From contig NW_027473345.1 of assembly GCF_050947335.1 (NCBI RefSeq), forward strand, positions 1,178,001 to 1,242,000: DNA of 64,000 nucleotides. The letters are read 5' to 3'. Each line of letters starts with the position of its first letter. The first letter of the stretch is position 1. The notes under the pieces are model-generated. The model saw only the letters and a list, made by a program, of their open reading frames with translations. It searched no databases and was not told the DNA's origin. The translations under genes and the position numbers were made by a program. Positions 1-12,174 of the stretch are shown in pieces. This stretch comes from Megachile rotundata (Eukaryota > Arthropoda > Insecta > Hymenoptera > Megachilidae).

Positions 1-618
1 ATGATTGCGATTGTAAGATTGCAATTGTATGATTGTGATTGTACGATTGTGATTGTATGATTGCCATTGTCTGATTGCGATTGTGTGATTGTGAATGTAT
101 GATTGCGATTCTATGATTGTGATTGTATGATTGTAATTGCATGAGTGTGATTGTATGATTGTGATTGTATGATTGTGATTGTATGATTGTCATTGTATGA
201 TTGTGAGTGTATGATTGTGATTGTGTGATTGCGTTTGTATGATTCTAATTGTATGCATGCGAATGTATGATTGTGATTGCATGATTGTGATTGTATGATT
301 GTGATTGTATGATTGTAATTGTATGAATTTGATTGTATGATTGTGACTGTATGATTGTGATTGTATGATTGTGATTGTATGATTGTGATTGTATGATTGT
401 GATTGTATGAATGTGATTGTATGATTGTGATTGTATGATTGCGATTGTATGATTGTGATCGTAAGACTGTGATTGTATGATTGTGATTGTATGATTGTGA
501 TTGTATGATTGTGATTGTATGATTGTGATTGCATGATTGTGATTGTACGATTGTGATTGTACGATTGTGAATGTACGATTGTGATTTTATGATTGTGACT
601 GTATGATTGTAACTGTAT

Positions 619-666
619 GATAGAGATTGTGTAAATGCGATTGTGATTGCATGATCGTAATTGTAT
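619..666 (+). repeat. Hexamer-insertion module (20-bp unit), first of 13
   Basis: Order: GATAGAGATTGTGT, AAATGC, GATTGTGATTGCAT, GATCGTAATTGTAT. The extra AAATGC makes a 20-bp unit, read here as three hexamers plus AT instead of two. The insert starts at 633, 3341, 4929, 8309, 11927, 16595, 17749, 19546, 21428, 23310, 25219, 27115 and 36765. On the - strand it adds two residues without a frameshift. None occurs after 36770. Identical flanks at the sites imply one origin and later spread by block duplication. Confidence 0.93.
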
Positions 667-1044
667 GATTGTGAATGTATGATTATGATTGCATGATTGC
701 GATTGTCTGATTGCGATTGTGTGATTGTGAATGTATGATTGTGATTGCATGATTGTGATTCTATGATTGTGATTGTATGATTGTGATGGTGTGATTGTGA
801 TTGTATGATTGTGATTGTATGATTGTGATTGTATGATTGTGATTGTATGATTGTGATTGTATGATTGTGATTGTATGATTGTGATTGTATGATTCTAATT
901 GTATGCATGTGAATTTATAACTCTGATTGTATGATTGTGATTATATGATTGTGATTGTATGATTGTGATTGTATGATTGTGATTGTATGATTGTGATTGT
1001 ATGATTGTGATTGTATGATTGTGATTGTATGATTGTGATTGTAT

Positions 1045-1100
1045 GATTGGGATTGTATGATTGCGATTGTCTGATTGCGATTGTGTGATTGTGAATGTAT
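1045..1100 (+). repeat. CpG variant module, type example
   Basis: Order: GATTGGGATTGTAT, GATTGCGATTGTCT, GATTGCGATTGTGT, GATTGTGAATGTAT. The two GCG units lie 14 bp apart. The consensus has no CpG, so this module and a few ACG or TCG units carry nearly all CpGs of the array. It recurs in every domain; a GCCATTGTCT form (first at 59) accompanies some blocks. The GATTGGG unit reads CCAAT on the - strand. Confidence 0.9.
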
Positions 1101-1562
1101 GATTGTGATTGTATGATTGTGATTCTATGATTGTGATTGTATGATTGTAATTGTATGAATGTGATTGTATGATTGTGATTGTATGATTGTGATCGTGTGA
1201 TTGCGTTTGTATGATTCTAATTGTATGCATGTGAATGTATAATTCTGATTGTATGATTGTGATTGTATGATTGTGATTGTATGATTGTGATTGTATGATT
1301 GTGATTGTGTGATTGTGATTGTATGTTTGTGATTGTATGATTGTGATTGTCTGATTGCGATTGTGTGATTGTGAATGTATGATTGTGATTGTATGATTGC
1401 GATTGTATGATAGTGATTGTATGACCGTGATTGTATGAATGTGATTGTATGATTGTGATTGTATGATTGCGATTGTATGATTGTGATCGTATGACTGTGA
1501 TTGTATGATTGTGATTGTATAATTGTGATTGTATAATTGTGATTGCATGATTGTGATTGTAT

Positions 1563-1632
1563 GATTGTCATTGTACGATTGTGGTTGTACGATTGTGATT
1601 GTACGATTGTGATTGTACGATTGTGATTGTAT
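1563..1632 (+). repeat. TAC-ending variant module, type example
   Basis: GATTGTCATTGTAC, GATTGTGGTTGTAC, then further units ending TAC in place of TAT. Each T-to-C change creates an ACG across the unit boundary. The full form recurs in domains I and II; in domains III and IV it is mostly reduced to the first unit or two. The TCA in its first unit is a stop on the - strand in one frame. Confidence 0.88.
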
Positions 1633-2416
1633 GATTGTGATTGTATGATTGTGATTGTATGATTGTGATTGTATGATTGGGATTGTATGATTGCGATTGT
1701 CTGATTGCGATTGTGTGATTGTGAATGTATGATTGTGATTGTATGATTGTGATTCTATGATTGTGATTGTATGATTGTAATTGTATGAATGTGATTGTAT
1801 GATTGTGATTGTATGATTGTGATTGTATGATTCTAATTGTATGCATGTGAATGTATAACTCTGATTGTATGATTGTGATTGTATGATTGTGATTGTATGA
1901 TTGTGATTGTATGATTGTGATTGTATGATTGTGATTGTATGATTGTGATTGAATGATTGTGATTGTATGATTGTGATTGTATGATTGGGATTGTATGATT
2001 GCGATTGTCTGATTGCGATTGTGTGATTGTGAATGTATGATTGTGATTGTATGATTGTGATTCTATGATTGTGATTGTATGATTGTAATTGTATGAATGT
2101 GATTGTATGATTGTGATTGTATGATTGTGAATGTGTGATTGCGTTTGTATGATTCTAATTGTATGCATGTGTATGTATAATTCTGATTGTATGTTTGTGA
2201 TAATATGATTGCGATTGCATGATTGAGACTGTATGATTGTGATTGTATGGTTGTTATTGTATGATTGTGATTGTATGATTGTGATTCTATGATTGAGATT
2301 GTATGATTGTGATTGTATGATTGTGATTGTATGATTGCGATTGTATGATTGTGATTGTATGATTGTGATTGTATGATTGCGATTGTATCATTGTGATTGT
2401 ATGATTGTGGTTGTAT

Positions 2417-3826
2417 GATTGCGATTGTCTGATTGCGATTGTGTGATTGTGACTGTATGATTGTGATTGTATGATTGTGATTGTGTGATTGCGTTTGTAT
2501 GATTCTAATTGTATGCATGTGAATGTATAATTCTGATTGTATGATTGTGATTGTATGATTGTGATTGTGTGATTGTGATTGTATGATTGTGATTGTATGA
2601 TTGTGATTGTATGACTGTGATTGTATGATTGGGATTATATAATTGTGATTGTATAATTGTGATTGCATGACTGTGATTGTATGATTGTCATTGTACGATT
2701 GTGGTTGTACGATTGTGATTGTACGATTGTGATTGTACGATTGTGATTGTATGATTGTGATTGTATGATTGTCATTGTATGATTGTGAGTGTATGATTGT
2801 GATTGTGTGATTGCGTTTGTATGATTCTAATTGTATGCATGCGAATGTATGATTGTGATTGCATGATTGTGATTGTATGATTGTGATTGTATGATTGTAA
2901 TTGTATGAATTTGATTGTATGATTGTGACTGTATGATTGTGATTGTATGATTGTGATTGTATGATTGTGATTGTATGATTGTGATTGTATGATTGTGATT
3001 GTATGATTGTGATTGTATGAATGTGATTGTATGATTGTGATTGTATGATTGCGATTGTATGATTGTGATCGTAAGACTGTGATTGTATGATTGTGATTGT
3101 ATGATTGTGATTGTATGATTGTGATTGCATGATTGTGATTGTGTGATTGTGATTGTACGATTGTGGTTCTATGATTGTAATTGTATGATTGTGTTTGTAT
3201 AATTGTGATTGTATGATTGTGATTGTATGATTGTGACTGTATGATTGTGATTGTACGATTGTGATTGTACGATTGTGATTGTACGATTGTGATTTTATGA
3301 TTGTGACTGTATGATTGTAACTGTATGATAGAGATTGTGTAAATGCGATTGTGATTGCATGATCGTAATTGTATGATTGTGAATGTATGATTATGATTGC
3401 ATGATTGCGATTGTCTGATTGCGATTGTGTGATTGTGAATGTATGACTGTGATTGCATGATTGTGATTCTATGATTGTGATTGTATGATTGTAATTGTAT
3501 GAATTTGATTGTATGATTGTGATTGTATGATTGTGATTGTATGATTGTGATTGTATGATTGTGATTGTGTGATTGCGTTTGTATGATTCTAATTGTATGC
3601 ATGTGAATGTATAATTCTGATTGTATGTTTGTGATAATATGATTGCGATTGTATGATTGAGATTGTATGATTGAGATTGTATGATTGTGATTGTTTGATT
3701 GTGATTGTATGATTGTGATTGTATGATTGTGATTGTATGATTCTAATTGTATGCATGTGAATTTATAACTCTGACTGTATGATTGTGATTATATGATTGT
3801 GATTGTATGATTGTGATTGTATGATT
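2417..3826 (+). repeat. 1.6-kb tandem HOR, copy 1
   Basis: Direct repeat with 4019-5412. The offset is 1,602 bp at the left end and 1,588 bp (113 units plus one hexamer) at the hexamer markers, 3341 against 4929. Shared private variants include GTTTGTATAATTG, GATCGTAAGACTG and the ATTTATAACTCTGACTG stretch near 3760 and 5348. The copies diverge after about 3826. Confidence 0.88.
3585..3640 (+). repeat. ATGCAT variant module, type example
   Basis: Four consecutive variant units: GATTCTAATTGTAT, GCATGTGAATGTAT, AATTCTGATTGTAT, GTTTGTGATAATAT. Usually preceded by GATTGCGTTTGTAT. This module, with small changes (GCATGCG, AACTCTG, without the GTTTG unit), recurs throughout the window at irregular distances of about 100-750 bp. 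It holds the palindrome ATGCAT and, in the GCATGC form, a second one. On the - strand it gives a start codon in one frame (MHTIRI) and a stop in another (SHAYN then stop), which sets the ends of most spurious ORFs. Confidence 0.93.
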
Positions 3827-4018
3827 GTAATTGTATGAATGTGATTGTATGATTGTGATTGTATGATTGTGATTGTATGATTCTAATTGTATGCATGTGA
3901 ATGTATAACTCTGATTGTATGATTGTGATTGTATGATTGTGATTGTATGATTGTGATTGTATGATTGTGATTGTGTGATTGCGTTTGTATGATTGTGATT
4001 GTATGATTGTGATTGTAT

Positions 4019-5412
4019 GATTGCGATTGTCTGATTGCGATTGTGTGATTGTGACTGTATGATTGTGATTGTATGATTGTGATTGTGTGATTGCGTTTGT
4101 ATGATTCTAATTGTATGCATGTGAATGTATAATTCTGATTGTATGATTGTGATTGTATGATTGTGATTGTGTGATTGTGATTGTATGATTGTGATTGTAT
4201 GATTGTGATTGTATGACTGCGATTGTATGATTGGGATTATATAATTGTGATTGTATAATTGTGATTGCATGACTGTGATTGTATGATTGTCATTGTACGA
4301 TTGTGGTTGTACGATTGTGATTGTACGATTGTGATTGTACGATTGTGATTGTATGATTGTGATTGTATGATTGTCATTGTATGATTGTGAGTGTATGATT
4401 GTGATTGTGTGATTGCGTTTGTATGATTCTAATTGTATGCATGCGAATGTATGATTGTGATTGCATGATTGTGATTGTATGATTGTGATTGTATGATTGT
4501 AATTGTATGAATTTGATTGTATGATTGTGACTGTATGATTGTGATTGTATGATTGTGATTGTATGATTGTGATTGTATGATTGTGATTGTATGATTGTGA
4601 TTGTATGAATGTGATTGTATGATTGTGATTGTATGATTGCGATTGTATGATTGTGATCGTAAGACTGTGATTGTATGATTGTGATTGTATGATTGTGATT
4701 GTATGATTGTGATTGCATGATTGTGATTGTGTGATTGTGATTGTACGATTGTGGTTCTATGATTGTAATTGTATGATTGTGTTTGTATAATTGTGATTGT
4801 ATGATTGTGATTGTATGATTGTGACTGTATGATTGTGATTGTACGATTGTGATTGTACGATTGTGATTGTACGATTGTGATTTTATGATTGTGACTGTAT
4901 GATTGTAACTGTATGATAGAGATTGTGTAAATGCGATTGTGATTGCATGATCGTAATTGTATGATTGTGAATGTATGATTATGATTGCATGATTGCGATT
5001 GTCTGATTGCGATTGTGTGATTGTGAATGTATGACTGTGATTGCATGATTGTGATTCTATGATTGTGATTGTATGATTGTAATTGTATGAATTTGATTGT
5101 ATGATTGTGATTGTATGATTGTGATTGTATGATTGTGATTGTATGATTGTGATTGTGTGATTGCGTTTGTATGATTCTAATTGTATGCATGTGAATGTAT
5201 AATTCTGATTGTATGTTTGTGATAATATGATTGCGATTGTATGATTGAGATTGTATGATTGAGATTGTATGATTGTGATTGTTTGATTGTGATTGTATGA
5301 TTGTGATTGTATGATTGTGATTGTATGATTCTAATTGTATGCATGTGAATTTATAACTCTGACTGTATGATTGTGATTATATGATTGTGATTGTATGATT
5401 GTGATTGTATGA
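4019..5412 (+). repeat. 1.6-kb tandem HOR, copy 2
   Basis: Second copy of 2417-3826 in direct orientation. It ends where the sequence switches to a canonical run followed by GATTGGG near 5469. That switch leads into a different block, which is found again near 29.2 kb. Confidence 0.88.
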
Positions 5413-5603
5413 TTGTGATTGTATGATTGTGATTGTATGATTGTGATTGTATGATTGTGATTGTATGATTGGGATTGTATGATTGCGATTGTCTGATTGC
5501 GATTGTGTGATTGTGAATGTATGATTGTGATTGTATGATTGTGATTCTATGATTGTGATTGTATGATTGTAATTGTATGAATGTGATTGTATGATTGTGA
5601 TTG

Positions 5604-5822
5604 TATGATTGTGATCGTGTGATTGCGTTTGTATGATTCTAATTGTATGCATGTGAATGTATAATTCTGATTGTATGATTGTGATTGTATGATTGTGATT
5701 GTGTGATTGTGATTGTATGTTTGTGATTGTATGATTGTGATTGTATGATTGTGATTGTATGACTGTGATTGTATGATTGTGATTTTATAATTGCGATTGT
5801 ATAATTGTGATTGCATGATTGT
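5604..5822 (+). repeat. 616-bp-offset local duplication, copy 1
   Basis: The segment running from GATCGTGTGATTGCG through the ATGCAT module to TTTTATAATTGCG is repeated at 6220-6438, 616 bp (44 units) away. The same order of variants recurs near 29.4 kb and again 770 bp later near 30.2 kb, so this is a mobile block within the array. Confidence 0.85.
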
Positions 5823-6219
5823 GATTGTATGATTGTCATTGTACGATTGTGGTTGTATGATTGTGATTGTATGATTGTGATTGTATGATTGTGATTGTAT
5901 GATTGTGATTGTATGATTGTAATGGTATGATTGTGTTTGTATATATGTGATTGTATGATTGTGATTGTTTGATTGTGGTTGTATGATTGTGATTGTATAA
6001 TTGTGATTGTAGGATTGTGATTAAACGATTGTGATTGTAAGATTGTAATTGTATGATTGTGATTGTATGATTTTGATTGTATTATTGTGATTGTATGATT
6101 GTGATTGTATGATTGTGATTGTATGATTGTGATTGTATGATTGTGATGGTGTGATTGTGATTGCATGATTGTGATTGCATGATTGTGATTGCATGATTGT
6201 GATTGCATGATTGTGATTG

Positions 6220-6438
6220 TATGATTGTGATCGTGTGATTGCGTTTGTATGATTCTAATTGTATGCATGTGAATGTATAATTCTGATTGTATGATTGTGA
6301 TTGTATGATTGTGATTGTGTGATTGTGATTGTATGTTTGTGATTGTATGATTGTGATTGTATGATTGTGATTGTATGACTGTGATTGTATGATTGTGATT
6401 TTATAATTGCGATTGTATAATTGTGATTGCATGATTGT
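6220..6438 (+). repeat. 616-bp-offset local duplication, copy 2
   Basis: Direct copy of 5604-5822. Between the two copies lies a distinct stretch (about 5925-6215) with TGTATATATGTG, ATTAAAC and ATTTTGATTG variants. That stretch recurs at about 30.88-31.2 kb and in part at 34.4, 38.4, 42.7 and 48.9 kb. Confidence 0.85.
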
Positions 6439-6451
6439 GATTGTATGATTG

Positions 6452-8050
6452 TCATTGTACGATTGTGGTTGTATGATTGTGATTGTATGATTGTGATTGT
6501 ATGATTGTGATTGTATGATTGTGATTGTATGATTGTGATTGTATGATTGTGATTGTATGATTGTGATTGTATGATTGTGATTGTATGATTGTGATTGTAT
6601 GATTGTGATTGTATGATTGTGATTGTATGATTCTAATTGTATGCATGTGAATGTATAACTCTGATTGTATGATTGTGATTGTATGATTGTGATTGTATGA
6701 TTGTGATTGTATGATTGTGATTGTATGATTGTGATTGTATGATTGTGATTGTATGATTGTGATTGAATGATTGTGATTGTATGATTGTGATTGTATGATT
6801 GGGATTGTATGATTGCGATTGTCTGATTGCGATTGTGTGATTGTGAATGTATGATTGTGATTGTATGATTGTGATTCTATGATTGTGATTGTATGATTGT
6901 AATTGTATGAATGTGATTGTATGATTGTGATTGTATGATTGTGAATGTGTGATTGCGTTTGTATGATTCTAATTGTATGCATGTGTATGTATAATTCTGA
7001 TTGTATGTTTGTGATAATATGATTGCGATTGCATGATTGAGACTGTATGATTGTGATTGTATGGTTGTTATTGTATGATTGTGATTGTATGATTGTGATT
7101 CTATGATTGAGATTGTATGATTGTGATTGTATGATTGTGATTGTATGATTGCGATTGTATGATTGTGATTGTATGATTGTGATTGTATGATTGCGATTGT
7201 ATCATTGTGATTGTATGATTGTGGTTGTATGATTGTGATCGTATGATTGTGATTGTATGATTGTGATTGTATGATTGTGATTGTATGATTGTGATTGTAT
7301 GATTGTGATTGTATGATTGCGATTGTCTGATTGCGATTGTGTGACTGCGAATGTATGATTGTGATTGTATGATTGTGATTCTATGATTGTGATTGTATGA
7401 TTGTGATTGTATGATTGTGATTGTATGATTGTGATTGTATGATTGTGATTGTATGATTGTGATTGTATGATTGTGATTGTATGATTGTGATTGTATGATT
7501 GTGATTGTATGATTGTGATGGTGTGATTGTGATTGCATGATTGTGATTGCATGATTGTGATTGTATGATGGTGATTGTGTGATTGCGTTTGTATGATGCT
7601 AATTGTATGCATGTGAATGTATAATTCTGATTGTATGTTTGTGATAATATGATTGCGATTGTAGGATTGTGATTGTATGATTGCGATTGTAAGATTGCAA
7701 TTGTATGATTGTGATTGTACGATTGTGATTGTATGATTGCCATTGTCTGATTGCGATTGTGTGATTGTGAATGTATGATTGCGATTCTATGATTGTGATT
7801 GTATGATTGTAATTGCATGAGTGTGATTGTATGATTGTGATTGTATGATTGTGATTGTATGATTGTCATTGTATGATTGTGAGTGTATGATTGTGATTGT
7901 GTGATTGCGTTTGTATGATTCTAATTGTATGCATGCGAATGTATGATTGTGATTGCATGATTGTGATTGTATGATTGTGATTGTATGATTGTAATTGTAT
8001 GAATTTGATTGTATGATTGTGACTGTATGATTGTGATTGTATGATTGTGA
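6452..8050 (+). repeat. HOR segment shared at 2,848-bp offset
   Basis: This stretch matches about 9300-10900 at 2,848 bp (203 units plus one hexamer). Anchors are GCATGTGTATGTAT at 6979 and 9827, the ATCATTG unit near 7201 and 10049, and the GATGGTGTG module near 7527 and 10375. Small differences exist, for example GACTGCGAATG near 7344 against GATTGCGAATG in the later copy. Together with the 3,604-bp offset it shows overlapping rounds of duplication in domain I. Confidence 0.82.
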
Positions 8051-10079
8051 TTGTATGATTGTGATTGTATGATTGTGATTGTATGAATGTGATTGTATGA
8101 TTGTGATTGTATGATTGCGATTGTATGATTGTGATCGTAAGACTGTGATTGTATGATTGTGATTGTATGATTGTGATTGTATGATTGTGATTGTATGATT
8201 GTGATTGCATGATTGTGATTGTACGATTGTGATTGTACGATTGTGAATGTACGATTGTGATTTTATGATTGTGACTGTATGATTGTAACTGTATGATAGA
8301 GATTGTGTAAATGCGATTGTGATTGCATGATCGTAATTGTATGATTGTGAATGTATGATTATGATTGCATGATTGCGATTGTCTGATTGCGATTGTGTGA
8401 TTGTGAATGTATGATTGTGATTGCATGATTGTGATTCTATGATTGTGATTGTATGATTGTGATGGTGTGATTGTGATTGTATGATTGTGATTGTATGATT
8501 GTGATTGTATGATTGTGATTGTATGATTGTGATTGTATGATTGTGATTGTATGATTGTGATTGTATGATTCTAATTGTATGCATGTGAATTTATAACTCT
8601 GATTGTATGATTGTGATTATATGATTGTGATTGTATGATTGTGATTGTATGATTGTGATTGTATGATTGTGATTGTATGATTGTGATTGTATGATTGTGA
8701 TTGTATGATTGTGATTGTATGATTGGGATTGTATGATTGCGATTGTCTGATTGCGATTGTGTGATTGTGAATGTATGATTGTGATTGTATGATTGTGATT
8801 CTATGATTGTGATTGTATGATTGTAATTGTATGAATGTGATTGTATGATTGTGATTGTATGATTGTGATCGTGTGATTGCGTTTGTATGATTCTAATTGT
8901 ATGCATGTGAATGTATAATTCTGATTGTATGATTGTGATTGTATGATTGTGATTGTATGATTGTGATTGTGTGATTGTGATTGTATGTTTGTGATTGTAT
9001 GATTGTGATTGTCTGATTGCGATTGTGTGATTGTGAATGTATGATTGTGATTGTATGATTGCGATTGTATGATAGTGATTGTATGACCGTGATTGTATGA
9101 ATGTGATTGTATGATTGTGATTGTATGATTGCGATTGTATGATTGTGATCGTATGACTGTGATTGTATGATTGTGATTGTATAATTGTGATTGTATAATT
9201 GTGATTGCATGATTGTGATTGTATGATTGTCATTGTACGATTGTGGTTGTACGATTGTGATTGTACGATTGTGATTGTACGATTGTGATTGTATGATTGT
9301 GATTGTATGATTGTGATTGTATGATTGTGATTGTATGATTGGGATTGTATGATTGCGATTGTCTGATTGCGATTGTGTGATTGTGAATGTATGATTGTGA
9401 TTGTATGATTGTGATTCTATGATTGTGATTGTATGATTGTAATTGTATGAATGTGATTGTATGATTGTGATTGTATGATTGTGATTGTATGATTCTAATT
9501 GTATGCATGTGAATGTATAACTCTGATTGTATGATTGTGATTGTATGATTGTGATTGTATGATTGTGATTGTATGATTGTGATTGTATGATTGTGATTGT
9601 ATGATTGTGATTGAATGATTGTGATTGTATGATTGTGATTGTATGATTGGGATTGTATGATTGCGATTGTCTGATTGCGATTGTGTGATTGTGAATGTAT
9701 GATTGTGATTGTATGATTGTGATTCTATGATTGTGATTGTATGATTGTAATTGTATGAATGTGATTGTATGATTGTGATTGTATGATTGTGAATGTGTGA
9801 TTGCGTTTGTATGATTCTAATTGTATGCATGTGTATGTATAATTCTGATTGTATGTTTGTGATAATATGATTGCGATTGCATGATTGAGACTGTATGATT
9901 GTGATTGTATGGTTGTTATTGTATGATTGTGATTGTATGATTGTGATTCTATGATTGAGATTGTATGATTGTGATTGTATGATTGTGATTGTATGATTGC
10001 GATTGTATGATTGTGATTGTATGATTGTGATTGTATGATTGCGATTGTATCATTGTGATTGTATGATTGTGGTTGTATG
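7677..10079 (+). repeat. Domain I HOR block, copy 2 (7.67-kb offset)
   Basis: Second copy of the block at 1-2416, in direct orientation. The hexamer insertion lies at 8309 (633 + 7,676) and the rare GCATGTGTATGTAT unit at 9827 (2165 + 7,662). The first visible difference on the right side marks the recombination edge at about 10080. Most single-base variants of copy 1 are retained, which implies a duplication younger than those variants. Confidence 0.9.
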
Positions 10080-11286
10080 ATTGTGATCGTATGATTGTGA
10101 TTGTATGATTGTGATTGTATGATTGTGATTGTATGATTGTGATTGTATGATTGTGATTGTATGATTGCGATTGTCTGATTGCGATTGTGTGATTGCGAAT
10201 GTATGATTGTGATTGTATGATTGTGATTCTATGATTGTGATTCTATGATTGTGATTGTATGATTGTGATTGTATGATTGTGATTGTATGATTGTGATTGT
10301 ATGATTGTGATTGTATGATTGTGATTGTATGATTGTGATTGTATGATTGTGATTGTATGATTGTGATGGTGTGATTGTGATTGCATGATTGTGATTGCAT
10401 GATTGTGATTGTATGATGGTGATTGTGTGATTGCGTTTGTATGATGCTAATTGTATGCATGTGAATGTATAATTCTGATTGTATGTTTGTGATAATATGA
10501 TTGCGATTGTAGGATTGTGATTGTATGATTGCGATTGTAAGATTGTAATTGTATGATTGTGATTGTATGATTGTGATTGTATGATTGCCATTGTCTGATT
10601 GCGATTGTGTGATTGTGAATGTATGATTGCGATTCTATGATTGTGATTGTATGATTGTAATTGCATGAGTGTGATTGTATGATTGTGATTGTATGATTGT
10701 GATTGTATGATTGTCATTGTATGATTGTGAGTGTATGATTGTGATTGTGTGATTGCGTTTGTATGATTCTAATTGTATGCATGCGAATGTATGATTGTGA
10801 TTGCATGATTGTGATTGTATGATTGTGATTGTATGATTGTAATTGTATGAATTTGATTGTATGATTGTGACTGTATGATTGTGATTGTATGATTGTGATT
10901 GTATGATTGTGATTGTATGATTGTGATTCTATGATTGTGATTGTATGATTGTGATTGTGTGATTGTGATTGTATGATTGTGATTGTATGATTGTGATTGT
11001 ATGATTGTGATTGTATGATTGTGATTGTATGATTGTGATTGTATGATTGTGATTGTATGATTCTAATTGTATGCATGTGAATTTATAACTCTGATTGTAT
11101 GATTGTGATTATATGATTGTGATTGTATGATTGTGATTGTATGATTGTGATTGTATGATTGTGAATGTATGATTGTGATTGTATGATTGTGATTCTATGA
11201 TTGTGATTGTATGATTGTAATTGTATGAATGTGATTGTATGATTGTGATTGTATGATTGTGATCGTGTGATTGCGTTTGTATGATT
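8571..11286 (+). repeat. 3.6-kb tandem HOR, copy 1
   Basis: Direct repeat with 12175-14890 at 3,604 bp (257 units plus one hexamer). The rare GCATGTGTATGTAT unit sits 3,618 bp apart (9827 and 13445) and the hexamer insertion 3,618 bp apart (8309 and 11927), so single units were gained or lost inside. Each copy carries two versions of the segment with the GACCGTG and TATGATAGTG variants, 2,394 bp and then 1,210 bp apart (8893, 11287, 12497, 14891). Confidence 0.88.
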
Positions 11287-12174
11287 CTAATTGTATGCAT
11301 GTGAATGTATAATTCTGATTGTATGATTGTGATTGTATGATTGTGATTGTATGATTGTGATTGTGTGATTGTGATTGTATGTTTGTGATTGTATGATTGT
11401 GATTGTCTGATTGCGATTGTGTGATTGTGAATGTATGATTGTGATTGTATGATTGCGATTGTATGATAGTGATTGTATGACCGTGATTGTATGAATGTGA
11501 TTGTATGATTGTGATTGTATGATTGCGATTGTATGATTGTGATCGTATGACTGTGATTGTATGATTGTGATTGTATAATTGTGATTGTATAATTGTGATT
11601 GCATGATTGTGATTGTATGATTGTCATTGTACGATTGTGGTTGTACGATTGTGATTGTACGATTGTGATTGTACGATTGTGATTGTACGATTGTGATTGT
11701 ATGATTGTGATTGTATGATTGTGATTGTATGATTGGGATTGTATGATTGCGATTGTCTGATTGCGATTGTGTGATTGTGAATGTATGATTGTGATTGTAT
11801 GATTGTGATTGTATGATTGTGATTGCATGATTGTGATTGTACGATTGTGATTGTACGATTGTGAATGTACGATTGTGATTTTATGATTGTGACTGTATGA
11901 TTGTAACTGTATGATAGAGATTGTGTAAATGCGATTGTGATTGCATGATCGTAATTGTATGATTGTGAATGTATGATTATGATTGCATGATTGCGATTGT
12001 CTGATTGCGATTGTGTGATTGTGAATGTATGATTGTGATTGCATGATTGTGATTCTATGATTGTGATTGTATGATTGTGATTGTGTGATTGTGATTGTAT
12101 GATTGTGATTGTATGATTGTGATTGTATGATTGTGATTGTATGATTGTGATTGTATGATTGTGATTGTATGATT

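Larger units (their letters stand above)
1..2416 (+). repeat. Domain I HOR block, copy 1 (7.67-kb offset)
   Basis: This block reappears at 7677-10079. The offset is 7,676 bp at the left end and 7,662 bp from about 1.57 kb on, so one 14-bp unit was gained or lost. Matching landmarks are the GATTGCCATTGTCT unit at 59, the hexamer insertion at 633, the TAC module at 1563 and the rare GCATGTGTATGTAT unit at 2165. The copies part at 2417 (GATTGCGATTGTCT) against 10080 (GATTGTGATCGTAT). The block also holds one hexamer module and several ATGCAT modules. Confidence 0.9.

Noticed and set aside
619..666. AAATGC insertion as a transposon footprint or target-site duplication
   Set aside because: It is six bases, has no inverted repeats, and fits a hexamer gain of the unit itself.
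3585..3612. ATGCAT or GCATGC palindrome as a regulatory operator or octamer-like site
   Set aside because: It is a regular part of a satellite variant module present many times with no gene nearby. Its spread follows block duplication.
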